A stretch of 64,000 nt of DNA. Source: Chitinophagaceae bacterium. GTDB lineage: Bacteria; Bacteroidota; Bacteroidia; Chitinophagales; Chitinophagaceae. Positions 16,327-25,078 of the stretch are shown in pieces. The notes beneath the pieces were generated by a model. That model was not told the DNA's origin. It made no database searches and saw only the letters and a list, made by a program, of their open reading frames with translations. The first letter of the stretch is position 1. Each line of letters starts with the position of its first letter. The stretch spans positions 124,001 to 188,000 of the forward strand of contig CANFHA010000008.1 in assembly GCA_947446645.1 (NCBI GenBank), read 5' to 3'. Both the position numbers and the translations under genes were made by a program.

Positions 16327-17700
16327 ATGGCTAAAATTAAATCGGCTTTCTTTTGCCAACAATGCGGATACGAAACACCAAAGTGGACCGGTAAATGCCC
16401 GTCGTGCGGTGCATGGAATTCGTTTGTAGAAGAAGTAGTGCAGCGTGATGATAAGTCGAAGCCGGAGGCAATGAACTGGGAAGACGACAACAAGGAGCAG
16501 AGAAAAGCGCACAAGCTGGAAGAAGTGGTGCACACCCACCAGGCACGTATGCAGGCGCCTGATGGCGAACTGAACCGGGTGCTGGGTGGCGGCATGGTAC
16601 CTGGCTCAGTGATACTGATAGCAGGTGACCCCGGTATAGGAAAGAGCACACTGTTCCTGCAGCTGGCACTGCACTGGAGAAGCATTACTACACTGTATGT
16701 ATCGGGTGAGGAAAGTGCACAGCAAATAAAACTTCGCGCAGATCGCATAGGTGTGAAAAACCCGAACCTTTACTTGCTCACCGCTACGGATACCAACACA
16801 CTTTTCCAGGAGGTAAAAAAGGTGCGGCCCCAACTGCTCATTATAGACTCTATACAGACGCTAGAATCACCCTATGTAGAGTCGGCGGCGGGTAGTGTAT
16901 CTCAAGTGAGAGAATGCGCTGCTGAGTTACAAAGATTTGCCAAGGCGACCAATATACCTGTGTGTATCATTGGCCATATTACAAAAGACGGCGCCATAGC
17001 CGGGCCAAAAGTGCTGGAGCATATGGTAGACACCGTGCTGCAGTTTGAAGGTGACCGTCACTATGCATACCGCATATTGAGAACACTAAAAAATCGTTTT
17101 GGCTCTACATCAGAACTTGGGATATACGAAATGGTGGGCACCGGTATGCGGCCGGTGAGCAACCCATCTGAAATATTATTGTCGCAACACGATGAGCCGC
17201 TGAGTGGCATAGCCATTGCTGCCACCATGGAGGCATCACGCCCGCTGATGATAGAAGTACAGGCATTGGTAACAACGGCCGTATACGGTACGCCGCAACG
17301 CACAGTAAGCGGCCTGGACCTGCGCAGGCTACAACTTCTGCTTGCAGTATTGGAAAAACGCGGCGGATTCCATTTTGGCGCGAAAGATGTATTTGTAAAC
17401 ATTGCCGGCGGGCTTAAAATAGAAGACCCGTCAATAGAATTGGCATTGGTGTGCTCTCTCCTTTCCTCTTACGAAGACAAGGCACTCCCCTCCAATATAT
17501 GCCTGGTAGGCGAGATAGGCCTGAGCGGGGAGATACGTGCTGTAAACCGCATAGACCAGCGCATAGCAGAGGCCGACAAACTAGGCATGGACGTGATCTT
17601 TATACCCAAAGTAAACGCCAAGGGGCTTAACGACAAGAACTATAAGATAAAGATTAAGACCGTGAATAAGGTGGAGGATGTGTATAAGATGTTGTTTTAA
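16327..17700 (+). CDS. radA: DNA repair protein RadA
   Basis: A 457-residue RecA-related ATPase that helps branch migration during recombination repair. Seen in order: a zinc finger CxxC...CxxC (FCQQCGYETPKWTGKCPSC, about 9-27), Walker A AGDPGIGKST (about 99-108), the RadA-specific KNRFG motif (about 257-261), and a C-terminal Lon-protease-like domain with FVNIAGGLKIEDPSIELAL and GEIGLSGEIRAV. The length is usual for the family. It is a single gene with a weak convergent terminator after it. Confidence 0.96.
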   Translation: MAKIKSAFFCQQCGYETPKWTGKCPSCGAWNSFVEEVVQRDDKSKPEAMNWEDDNKEQRKAHKLEEVVHTHQARMQAPDGELNRVLGGGMVPGSVILIAGDPGIGKSTLFLQLALHWRSITTLYVSGEESAQQIKLRADRIGVKNPNLYLLTATDTNTLFQEVKKVRPQLLIIDSIQTLESPYVESAAGSVSQVRECAAELQRFAKATNIPVCIIGHITKDGAIAGPKVLEHMVDTVLQFEGDRHYAYRILRTLKNRFGSTSELGIYEMVGTGMRPVSNPSEILLSQHDEPLSGIAIAATMEASRPLMIEVQALVTTAVYGTPQRTVSGLDLRRLQLLLAVLEKRGGFHFGAKDVFVNIAGGLKIEDPSIELALVCSLLSSYEDKALPSNICLVGEIGLSGEIRAVNRIDQRIAEADKLGMDVIFIPKVNAKGLNDKNYKIKIKTVNKVEDVYKMLF

Positions 17701-17728
17701 AGTAAAGGTTATACATTTTTAAATTCAA

Positions 17729-17758
17729 AGCCTTAAAATAACAACTATTATTAAGGCT
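17729..17758. terminator. hairpin between convergent radA and arfB
   Basis: AGCCTTAA (17729-17736) pairs with TTAAGGCT (17751-17758), and the AT-rich flanks can extend it inward. It lies between two convergent stop codons. There is no long T-run on either side, so its strength is uncertain. Confidence 0.45.
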
Positions 17759-17764
17759 ATACCG

Positions 17765-18163
17765 TTAAATATCTTTAACATTCCTTCTCATCTCCTTCTT
17801 CAATGACTCTTTCTTCTTACTCTCCAGCCGCTTCTCTTTTACAGCTTTAGATATGCGGGTGGGCTTGCGCTTCTTGGGTACGATAAGGCTTTTGGCTACC
17901 AGCGATTCCATTTTGTTTTGGGCTATGGCTTTGTTTTCCAGTTGTGAGCGGGCCTCGCTGCTGCGTACGGCCAGGTAGCCCTCTTTATTTATTTTGTTTG
18001 CCAGCTTTGTTTGTATCAGGGCCTTCTCTTCCTCAGTAAAACTGCCTGAGCCCGCCACCTGCCACAAGGCTTCTACCATGGTCTCCACCTTGTTCACATT
18101 CTGGCCGCCCTTGCCGCCGCTGCGTGCAGTTTTATAAGATATTTCTGATGAAAAGTCGTTCAC
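17765..18163 (-). CDS. arfB: ArfB/YaeJ-type peptidyl-tRNA hydrolase
   Basis: A 132-residue stalled-ribosome rescue factor. The catalytic GGQ lies in SGGKGGQNVNKVET (about 16-29), with the conserved VETMVEALW after it. A long basic C-terminal tail (KKRKPTRISKAVKEKRLESKKKESLKKE, about 95-122) is the part that enters the empty mRNA channel in ArfB. There is no codon-recognition domain, unlike true release factors. The start is GTG at 18163-18161, and a TACTTTTG box ends only 4 nt before it, so the transcript may be leaderless. Confidence 0.88.
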   Translation of the reverse strand: MNDFSSEISYKTARSGGKGGQNVNKVETMVEALWQVAGSGSFTEEEKALIQTKLANKINKEGYLAVRSSEARSQLENKAIAQNKMESLVAKSLIVPKKRKPTRISKAVKEKRLESKKKESLKKEMRRNVKDI

Positions 18164-18167
18164 CCTA

Positions 18168-18175
18168 CAAAAGTA
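18168..18175 (-). promoter_or_regulatory. candidate -7 box directly before arfB
   Basis: TACTTTTG on the minus strand fits TAnnTTTG. The gap to the GTG start is 4 nt, so transcription would begin at or very near the start codon. No clear TTTG is seen 19-20 nt upstream. Confidence 0.4.
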
Positions 18176-18258
18176 AGCCAGATATTTTAGCTTAATTGTT
18201 TCAAAACCTAAATGAATTTTACTTAGCTAAATTTGTAATCTCTATTTAGAGAAGGGTT

Positions 18259-19290
18259 ATGCAGACAGTCACCATCACATCTATCCGCGAGGAAATACCG
18301 GGAGTAAAAACCTTCACAATAGCCGGTGAAGACGGAGCGCCTATACCGTACACCGCGGGCCAGTTCGTCACGTTTGTTTTTAACCATCACGACAAAGAAG
18401 AACGGCGGTCTTTCTCCATATCCACCTCACCTGTGCATGACGAATCACTTTCATTCACCGTGAAACGAATAGATAATGGTGCTTACTCCCGCCTGCTGAC
18501 CGACCGTGCAGCCGTGGGAGATAAGTTATATACCTCTGGTGCTGCTGGGCTCTTCACCCTGCCAGCCGACACCAGCCGGTATCGACAGTTTCTGTTTTTT
18601 GCGGCAGGTATAGGTATCACGCCCATTATTTCCCTCATCAAAACGATACTGCACACCCTGCCTCAAAAGCAGGTAACGCTCATCTACAGCAACCGGTCTA
18701 AAGAGGAGACCGTATTCTATGAAGAGTTACAGAGGCTTCTCCAAAAATTTCCGGAAAATTTCAAAGTCGAATTTCTCTACAGCACTTCTTTCAATTTATC
18801 ACGGGCGCGCCTGAATAAGGCTTTACTGCCGGTGCTGCTCCGGGAATACCTGGTAGTGCCTAATGACGAGGTGCTGGTGTATGTCTGCGGGCCGTTTGCC
18901 TATATGCGCATGGTGATATGGTCGCTGGAGGAGGCAGGCATACCGGATGACCAGATAAGGAAGGAGAACTTCAATACTAATGACCGGCAGGTACATAAGG
19001 TGGAACCACCTGATAAAGGCACTCATGTTGCAACAATAAAATACAACGGCGGTACATATTCCTTCCCGGTAGCCTACCCTGATACGATATTGCAGGCTGC
19101 GAAAAAGAATGGCTTAACACTGCCCTACAGCTGCGAAGTGGGCCGCTGCGGCAGTTGCGCTGCGCGCTGCACTGCTGGCCAGGTATGGCTGTCGTATAAC
19201 GAAGTGCTTATGGATACAGATTTAAAACTGGGTAGTATTCTTACCTGTGTAGGGCATCCTGTAAATGGCGATGTAACTATAGAGGCCTGA
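18259..19290 (+). CDS. FAD/NAD(P)-dependent oxidoreductase with C-terminal [2Fe-2S] ferredoxin domain
   Basis: A 343-residue electron-transfer protein. The N-terminal FAD domain has RRSFSIST (about 54-61), the RxxS flavin motif, and a pyridine-nucleotide domain begins with FFAAGIGITPIISLI (about 114-128). The C-terminal plant-type ferredoxin has CEVGRCGSCAARC (about 293-305) plus a later TCVG Cys, in the C-x4-C-x2-C spacing. This order is that of the PaaE/HmpA-like reductases that feed oxygenases, but no oxygenase gene is adjacent, so the partner is unknown. It is a single gene followed by a pair of REP-like hairpins. Confidence 0.8.
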   Translation: MQTVTITSIREEIPGVKTFTIAGEDGAPIPYTAGQFVTFVFNHHDKEERRSFSISTSPVHDESLSFTVKRIDNGAYSRLLTDRAAVGDKLYTSGAAGLFTLPADTSRYRQFLFFAAGIGITPIISLIKTILHTLPQKQVTLIYSNRSKEETVFYEELQRLLQKFPENFKVEFLYSTSFNLSRARLNKALLPVLLREYLVVPNDEVLVYVCGPFAYMRMVIWSLEEAGIPDDQIRKENFNTNDRQVHKVEPPDKGTHVATIKYNGGTYSFPVAYPDTILQAAKKNGLTLPYSCEVGRCGSCAARCTAGQVWLSYNEVLMDTDLKLGSILTCVGHPVNGDVTIEA

Positions 19291-19295
19291 TTGTA

Positions 19296-19326
19296 GTTGT
19301 GCCACACCTCCTAGGTGTTGCACAAC
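19296..19326. repeat. REP-like hairpin 1 (core CACCTCCTAGGTGT)
   Basis: GTTGTGC pairs with GCACAAC; after one mismatch, ACACCT pairs with AGGTGT, with a CCT loop. The same core and loop recur in the hairpin at 19336-19368. It lies between convergent genes and has no T-tract. Confidence 0.7.
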
Positions 19327-19335
19327 TGAGTGTAT

Positions 19336-19368
19336 AGGTGTCCCTCACCTCCTAGGTGTGGGACACCT
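19336..19368. repeat. REP-like hairpin 2 (core CACCTCCTAGGTGT)
   Basis: AGGTGTCCC pairs with GGGACACCT; after one T-T mismatch, CACCT pairs with AGGTG, again with a CCT loop. The outer stem sequence differs from hairpin 1 while the core is shared, as in a repeated palindromic element. It ends 3 nt before the stop of the next gene. Confidence 0.7.
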
Positions 19369-19371
19369 AAG

Positions 19372-21072
19372 CTAGATCTGATCAACATCCTTCCTGCTCA
19401 TGTCTACTACCTTCCATTTATCTCCCACCTGGTAGAGCAACTCATATTGAGCAGCAGGTTTCTTTAAAGTCAACTCATAAAAGTGACCGCCATCTATCAT
19501 ATTCAGCTTGTAGTCTGCATTCTCATAGCTGTAGCCACCCTTGCCTTCGTACCACCACCAGGTACCCCATTGGTTCAGCGTCACCCGCACCATGCTGTCG
19601 TTCAGCACCCTTGCGGTGGCGCCATCTTCAGGGGTTTCCATATTGTAAGAGAGGCCATCGTAAACGGTATTTTTTAGTTGCTGGTCGGGCAGCAGCAGGT
19701 TTCGCATACCCTTATATTCGCTCTCTTTTTCTGACCCTATCATGGGTACACCATGCATAGACTCAGGCAAATTCAGCAATACTAATATGCGGTTACCTGG
19801 ATCAGGCAAGTTTTGGAGTAGTCCTGCATCTACATTATATGCCTTGCCCCAGTACCTGCTCACCTGTACTGCAAAGCGCAGATTAGCAAGCGCATAGATA
19901 CCGATTACACTCAGCCGCACATACTGCATGCCTATAAACCCAGCCAGCACTGCCAGTAACATATACAGGAACGCGCCGGTAAAATAGGTGTACCGGTCGA
20001 ACATAACGAGCAAAAGATCGCCAAACCACAGTGGCAGCAACAACACAAAGGTGATCAGCACGTAGCCGAAAAGCAAGCTTGCCACTTTACCTTTCCCACC
20101 CATTTTGCTAAACCGGGCTACTATATAACCGGATAGCAAAACGACCAGACTATAAAAGAACGCTATCCCTTTTGCGTTGTCGCAGAAAGCATACACTTTC
20201 TCCTTTACCTCATGCGGAAAAAAACGACCCAGTAGCAGTAAATGAAAGATATATTTTGCCGGCTTACCGAGCCCCGTGAGCGGCGCAGCCATGGCCGCAC
20301 CCCAACCTATACGCGACACCCAACCACCGTAGATAACCCTGAACTCCACCAGGCGTAATGCGAACATGATAAGCTCCGGAATAAAAAAGAGCATTAGTAC
20401 CTGTACAAACTGCTTTCTGCCTGCGATATTGCTTAGCCGGTAAAATGCAGCCAGTGTTAGCACCAGCCAGGGGGTGATATAAAACACCTCCAGCGTGTGC
20501 GTAGACAAAAGAAATACGATCCCGGCCAACCAGGCATATTTACTATTACCTGAGTGCAGGTAGCGCTGCACCCAAAGCAGTACCAGCAGTATCATGAGCA
20601 AGCCCTGTAAAAAATGAAAAGATGGCTCCCATACTATCACCTCTGATAGGTAAGGACTAATGCAAAATAACAGCGCGCCGGTAAAGGCAATAGCTTTGCT
20701 TCGCGACACCTTTGCGTCATCCAGGATGCCTGTAAACAAAATGAACAGCAGGCTGGCATTAATAACATGGAAGGTTATAAATAACAGGTGCCACAACCAG
20801 GCATGAATGCCGAACAGTTTATAGAACACCCATGTATTGAACTGGGTAACCTGGTAAAGGCTGGTAGCTTTGAAATTACTGCGATTTATATACTCCCCGA
20901 AACTATGGTTCCTTACCTGGTCCAGCCAGCCTGTGAAGTCGGTGACGAAACCTGCCCTTGCCGCAGGGAAATACAAAACCAACATCAGCACCCATAGAAT
21001 GCAAAAGACATTACGGGTATTAAAAACAAACTGCTTTTTATCAGGAATTATATCAGGCCTGTTAGTTTTCAA
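19372..21072 (-). CDS. multi-pass membrane protein, possibly GT-C glycosyltransferase-like
   Basis: A 566-residue integral membrane protein with about 9-10 hydrophobic segments in the first 390 residues and a soluble C-terminal domain of about 170 residues. The first periplasmic loop (FVTDFTGWLDQVRNHSFGEYINRSN, with an Asp near the start) and the overall layout resemble GT-C/PMT-type transferases or O-antigen-type proteins, but no diagnostic motif is certain. The C-terminal part is rich in Tyr and Trp (WGTWWWYEGKGGYSYEN) and may bind sugar or face the periplasm. It is a single gene with no informative neighbour. The function is not known. Confidence 0.5.
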   Translation of the reverse strand: MKTNRPDIIPDKKQFVFNTRNVFCILWVLMLVLYFPAARAGFVTDFTGWLDQVRNHSFGEYINRSNFKATSLYQVTQFNTWVFYKLFGIHAWLWHLLFITFHVINASLLFILFTGILDDAKVSRSKAIAFTGALLFCISPYLSEVIVWEPSFHFLQGLLMILLVLLWVQRYLHSGNSKYAWLAGIVFLLSTHTLEVFYITPWLVLTLAAFYRLSNIAGRKQFVQVLMLFFIPELIMFALRLVEFRVIYGGWVSRIGWGAAMAAPLTGLGKPAKYIFHLLLLGRFFPHEVKEKVYAFCDNAKGIAFFYSLVVLLSGYIVARFSKMGGKGKVASLLFGYVLITFVLLLPLWFGDLLLVMFDRYTYFTGAFLYMLLAVLAGFIGMQYVRLSVIGIYALANLRFAVQVSRYWGKAYNVDAGLLQNLPDPGNRILVLLNLPESMHGVPMIGSEKESEYKGMRNLLLPDQQLKNTVYDGLSYNMETPEDGATARVLNDSMVRVTLNQWGTWWWYEGKGGYSYENADYKLNMIDGGHFYELTLKKPAAQYELLYQVGDKWKVVDMSRKDVDQI

Positions 21073-21127
21073 ATGCTATATGAGTATGCAACAAATATAG
21101 TTATTCCGCTTTAGGGGTTAGGGGTTT

Positions 21128-22546
21128 TTACAGGTGCAGCATCATTGCAGCCATGCTAAAATAAATGATCAGGCCCGTCACGTCTACCAGTGTGGCCACA
21201 AACGGCGCCGATGATGTGGCTGGGTCAAGCTTCAGCCGTTTAAGTATTATCGGTATCATAGAGCCGCTCAGTGTGCCCCAGAGCACAATTCCCACAAGCG
21301 AGAAAGAAACGGTAAGCCCCACCAGCACCCAGCTGCCCGGCACCCCTCCCTTTGGTATGCCAGACTCCTGGGCAGTTGCAAGCATATTATAATTCCAGAA
21401 AGAAAGCTGCTGCCATATCGTTATTCGTACAAACCCTATAGTGCCCAGTATTATGCCCAGTGTGAGGCCCGAAAATATCTCCCTCCGCATTACATACCAC
21501 CAGTCGCGTGGCGATAGTTCTTTAAGGGCCATGGCACGTATTATAAGCGTTGCCGCCTGCGAGCCGCTGTTACCACCGCTGCTCATTATCAGCGGCACAA
21601 ACATGGCCAGCACCACTAACTTATCCAGCTCCCCCTGGAAGTGCTGCATGGCAGTAGCCGTCAGCATCTCACTGAGGAACAGGACGATGAGCCAGCCCGC
21701 ACGCTTCTGTATCATCGTCACAAAGCTCGTCTTCACATATGGCAGGTCCAGCGACTCCACACCACCGAACTGCTGCATGTCTTTAGTATCCTTTTCTTCC
21801 GCCTCGTCTATCACATCATCCACCGTCACTACCCCCATTACCACATTGTTGCTGTTGGTAACGGGCAGGGCCACACGGTCATATTCTTTAAACTTCTGTA
21901 TGGCATCTTCTATGCTGTCCTGTATGTCCAGCTTCACATAAAAACCGTCCATTATGTCCTCTATGGTTTTGCTATGCTCGTTGAGCACTAGCCGGCGTAT
22001 TGGTATATCGTCTACCAGTTTACCACTATTGTCTACCACAAATATCACATTAGCTGCCGGTGTATCCGTATAGAAACGGCGCAAGTGCTCTATGGCCTGG
22101 CCAATGGTCCACTCCTTGCGTACTGTAGTAAAGTTTGTGTTTATAAGGCGCGCCACACTCTGCTCAGGATAACCCAGCAGGTCGTAAGTGGCCAGCCTGT
22201 TCTTATCATTCAGCAGGTTCAGGTATTCAGTCACTTCTATGCCATCCAGCGTATCAAAAAACGCTATACGGTCATTAGATTCCAGGCTGTTAAGAATGTT
22301 GGAAACCTGTGCGCGCGGCAATTCGTCAATTACGCCTATCTGCAGCACATGATCCAGGTAGGCAAATATCCTGATCTGTATTTTTTCTGGTAAAGAAAGA
22401 AAGGTATTTATGGCAAATTCCTTGGGCAAAGTACCCAATAGCTTGGCTACCTCAGCCGGATAATCTTCATCCCTGCTGTGGTGCAGCAACTCGCTGAGGT
22501 CGCCTTCCAGAATTTTCCCCCTTAGATCCTGAACCAGCATTGCCAT
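21128..22546 (-). CDS. mgtE: magnesium transporter MgtE
   Basis: A 472-residue Mg2+ channel/transporter. It has an N-terminal superhelical domain (about 1-135), a CBS pair (about 140-260, with VVDNSGKLVDDIPIRRLVL and VALPVTNSNNVVMGVVTVDDVIDE), a connecting helix, and five membrane helices. The signature LVVLAMFVPLIMSSGGNSGSQAATLIIRAMALKE (about 313-346) carries the pore. In known MgtE, CBS domains close the pore when Mg2+ is high. The length is usual. It is a single gene, divergent from the TPR gene. Confidence 0.95.
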   Translation of the reverse strand: MAMLVQDLRGKILEGDLSELLHHSRDEDYPAEVAKLLGTLPKEFAINTFLSLPEKIQIRIFAYLDHVLQIGVIDELPRAQVSNILNSLESNDRIAFFDTLDGIEVTEYLNLLNDKNRLATYDLLGYPEQSVARLINTNFTTVRKEWTIGQAIEHLRRFYTDTPAANVIFVVDNSGKLVDDIPIRRLVLNEHSKTIEDIMDGFYVKLDIQDSIEDAIQKFKEYDRVALPVTNSNNVVMGVVTVDDVIDEAEEKDTKDMQQFGGVESLDLPYVKTSFVTMIQKRAGWLIVLFLSEMLTATAMQHFQGELDKLVVLAMFVPLIMSSGGNSGSQAATLIIRAMALKELSPRDWWYVMRREIFSGLTLGIILGTIGFVRITIWQQLSFWNYNMLATAQESGIPKGGVPGSWVLVGLTVSFSLVGIVLWGTLSGSMIPIILKRLKLDPATSSAPFVATLVDVTGLIIYFSMAAMMLHL

Positions 22547-22840
22547 CCATATTTAATAGATTTAAAATCGGTATTGCCTTAAAAGAAGTGTGCCGTGAAA
22601 TAACGTCCTCACGGGCCGCAAAATTAACCTTATTTCTTTTTCGCGAGTGATTTAATTTTGAGCGATTTCCCCCATTTTCATTAAATATTTATTAAGAATG
22701 TTTCATCCCATGAAAAGAGTGAGCATACAGCTAATGTCGCAACATTGTAATTGTTAATTCTGATAGTAATATACGTTTTGCCACCCAAGGATAAGTTTGT
22801 TTTAATAAAATAAGAGAACTTCGTAACGGGAGATTGGCGT

Positions 22841-25048
22841 ATGCGTATAAAAAATCTAATTAGTTTCATTCTTCTTCTCTTCACAGTGGCGTCAGCATAC
22901 TGCCAAAGTGCGGAGATTGACGACTATACACGGAATATACAGATCAACCCCTATAGCGCTGATTCTTATTATGGAAGGGGCAACGCTAAGTTTAAGGTGC
23001 ACGACACCGCAGGCGCCATCGCAGACTATACAAAAGCTATACAACTGAACCCTGCGATGAAAAAGGCTTGGTACAACCGTGGGCACACCATGTATTTTCT
23101 CAAAAAATACAAAAATGCCATTGACGATTACACAACAGCCATTGTCCTTGACTCTATCTATGCCAAGGCATACTACAGCCGTGGTGAGACCAAATTTGAA
23201 TCCCATGATTATGCGGGTGCTATAAAAGACCATATAACTGCTGATGCCATGGACACCAGTTATGCCCTCCCCTACTTTAAGATCGGTATTGCCAAATACT
23301 GCCTCGGCGATATGGCCGGTGCCATTGATGCCTATACACGCGCGCTGGCAAAGGATACCAGCAACGCTGCTATATACTATAACCGTGGCGAAACTAACTA
23401 TGCACTTACCGCATATGCAGCCGCTATTATTGATTATACAGCCACAATAAGGATAAAGCCAGGCGATGCATTAGCTTACAACGGAAGGGGAAATGCAAAG
23501 AATAAACTTAACGGCCCCGCAACCGCCATAGCCGACTACACAATGGCTGTGGGAATAGATACTAATTATGCAATTGCGTATTACAACAGGGCAAATGCTG
23601 CCTTTGCCATGAAAGACTATGCTAAAGCAATAACCGACCATTCAAAGGCTATAAAAATAGACCATGCGTATGTAGCAGCGTACATTGGCCGGGGTATGGC
23701 AGAAGCAGCCGAAAACAACTACAATTTCGCTATCACCGATTATAGCAAGGCGCTGGAGAAAGATAAAAAAAATGACGTGGCGTATTTTCATCGGGCGGAA
23801 GCCAGGTATGCGCTGAAGGATTTTTCCAGGGCCATCGCCGACTATAATAAAGCCATCGATATTGCGCCCTCGAAAGCAAAAACCTACAATGGACTGGGTA
23901 ATGCACATCATGCACTCAAAAATGAGAAAGAAGCCATCATTGCGTATACAAAAGCCATTGAACTGGAGCCTTCTTTTACACAGGCTTATGTGAACAGGGG
24001 CATCGCAAACACTGCCTTGCAGAAATATGACATTGCCATCGCTGACTTTAATAACGCCATAACTATAAATGCCGGCTATGCTGCAGCTTATTCCAACCGG
24101 GGCATAACGAAGCATAAAATGCAAAACGACAGCGGTGCGATAAGCGATGAGAACAAAGCCATAGCCCTCGATCCCGCTTATGCCGAGGCCTACTATGTGC
24201 GTGGCCAGGTAAAGAGTGACCTTAAAAATGACAGTGATGCAATTACCGACTACAACAGGGCAATTTCAATAATTCCCGGTTATGCCGAAGCATTCTATAG
24301 CCGGGGTATATCAAAAGTAAGACTGAAGAATGACACCGGCGCTATTAACGATGAGAGCACAGCTATAGCGCTACACCCCGGTTATACCGATGCCTACTAC
24401 AACAGGGGCGTTGTAAAAAGCATGCTACAGCAAGATAGCGCCGCGATAAAAGACTACAACAAGGCCCTGGCGCTGAAGCCCGATTTTAGCGCAGCCTACT
24501 ACAACCGTGCTATATCAAAGAGCAAAATACAGGACCATCGCGGGGCGGAAGAAGACTACACATCAGTGATTGAAATAGACAGTAATTCTGTGCAGGCATA
24601 TTACAACAGGGGTATGGAAAGAGCAGTGATGAAAGATGATAGCGGCGCTATTGAAGACTATGATGAGGCCATAACGCTTAGCCCCGGCTTTGCACGGGCC
24701 TACGTAAGAAAAGGCATATCAGAAGAAAATTTGCAGAACGACAGCGCCGCAATAGAAACTTTTACCAAGGCCCTGAACATGGGCCCCGATACATTGGGCT
24801 ACTATAGCCGGGGCACAGCAAAAATAAAACTGGCTAACTACGAAGGAGCAATCTACGACTTTACAAGTGCGATAGACATGGATTCTCTATACGCCAGGCC
24901 TTATACTTTTCGTGGGGTATGCCGCATACTCACCGGTGAAAAAAAAGCTGGTTGCGATGACCTGCAAAACGCACAAAGGCTGGGCGATACAAGGGCAGCC
25001 AAATACATAAAGGATGCCTGCAAAGAAAAACGCCCCGGAACAAAATAG
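22841..25048 (+). CDS. secreted protein made of about 20 TPR repeats
   Basis: A 735-residue protein with a signal peptide (MRIKNLISFILLLFTVASAYC) followed almost entirely by 34-residue tetratricopeptide repeats of the pattern AYYNRGxAKxxLxDxxGAIxDYxKAIxLxP. About 20 copies fit in residues 25-715. Unit spacing is regular and the copies are clearly related, with DSGAI and NDSAAI variants, suggesting growth by internal duplication. There is no enzymatic domain. TPR superhelices bind peptides, so a periplasmic or surface scaffold is likely, but partners are unknown. A strong terminator overlaps the stop codon. Confidence 0.85.
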   Translation: MRIKNLISFILLLFTVASAYCQSAEIDDYTRNIQINPYSADSYYGRGNAKFKVHDTAGAIADYTKAIQLNPAMKKAWYNRGHTMYFLKKYKNAIDDYTTAIVLDSIYAKAYYSRGETKFESHDYAGAIKDHITADAMDTSYALPYFKIGIAKYCLGDMAGAIDAYTRALAKDTSNAAIYYNRGETNYALTAYAAAIIDYTATIRIKPGDALAYNGRGNAKNKLNGPATAIADYTMAVGIDTNYAIAYYNRANAAFAMKDYAKAITDHSKAIKIDHAYVAAYIGRGMAEAAENNYNFAITDYSKALEKDKKNDVAYFHRAEARYALKDFSRAIADYNKAIDIAPSKAKTYNGLGNAHHALKNEKEAIIAYTKAIELEPSFTQAYVNRGIANTALQKYDIAIADFNNAITINAGYAAAYSNRGITKHKMQNDSGAISDENKAIALDPAYAEAYYVRGQVKSDLKNDSDAITDYNRAISIIPGYAEAFYSRGISKVRLKNDTGAINDESTAIALHPGYTDAYYNRGVVKSMLQQDSAAIKDYNKALALKPDFSAAYYNRAISKSKIQDHRGAEEDYTSVIEIDSNSVQAYYNRGMERAVMKDDSGAIEDYDEAITLSPGFARAYVRKGISEENLQNDSAAIETFTKALNMGPDTLGYYSRGTAKIKLANYEGAIYDFTSAIDMDSLYARPYTFRGVCRILTGEKKAGCDDLQNAQRLGDTRAAKYIKDACKEKRPGTK

Positions 25049-25062
25049 TTCCCGGGCGTTTT
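25027..25062. terminator. terminator overlapping the TPR gene stop codon
   Basis: AAAACGCCCCGGAAC pairs with GTTCCCGGGCGTTTT (15 positions with one C-C mismatch); the loop AAAATA overlaps the TAG stop. A-tract and T-tract on the two sides make it work for both convergent genes. Confidence 0.75.
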
Positions 25063-25078
25063 CAATATTGCGGATGTC

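Noticed and set aside
22681-22884. Open frame of 67 codons on the minus strand before the TPR gene
   Set aside because: It overlaps the start of the TPR gene and its promoter region, has no family likeness, and codon use looks random.
22892-24124. Long minus-strand open frames inside the TPR gene
   Set aside because: They are caused by the repeated codon pattern of the TPR units on the other strand and show no protein-family features.
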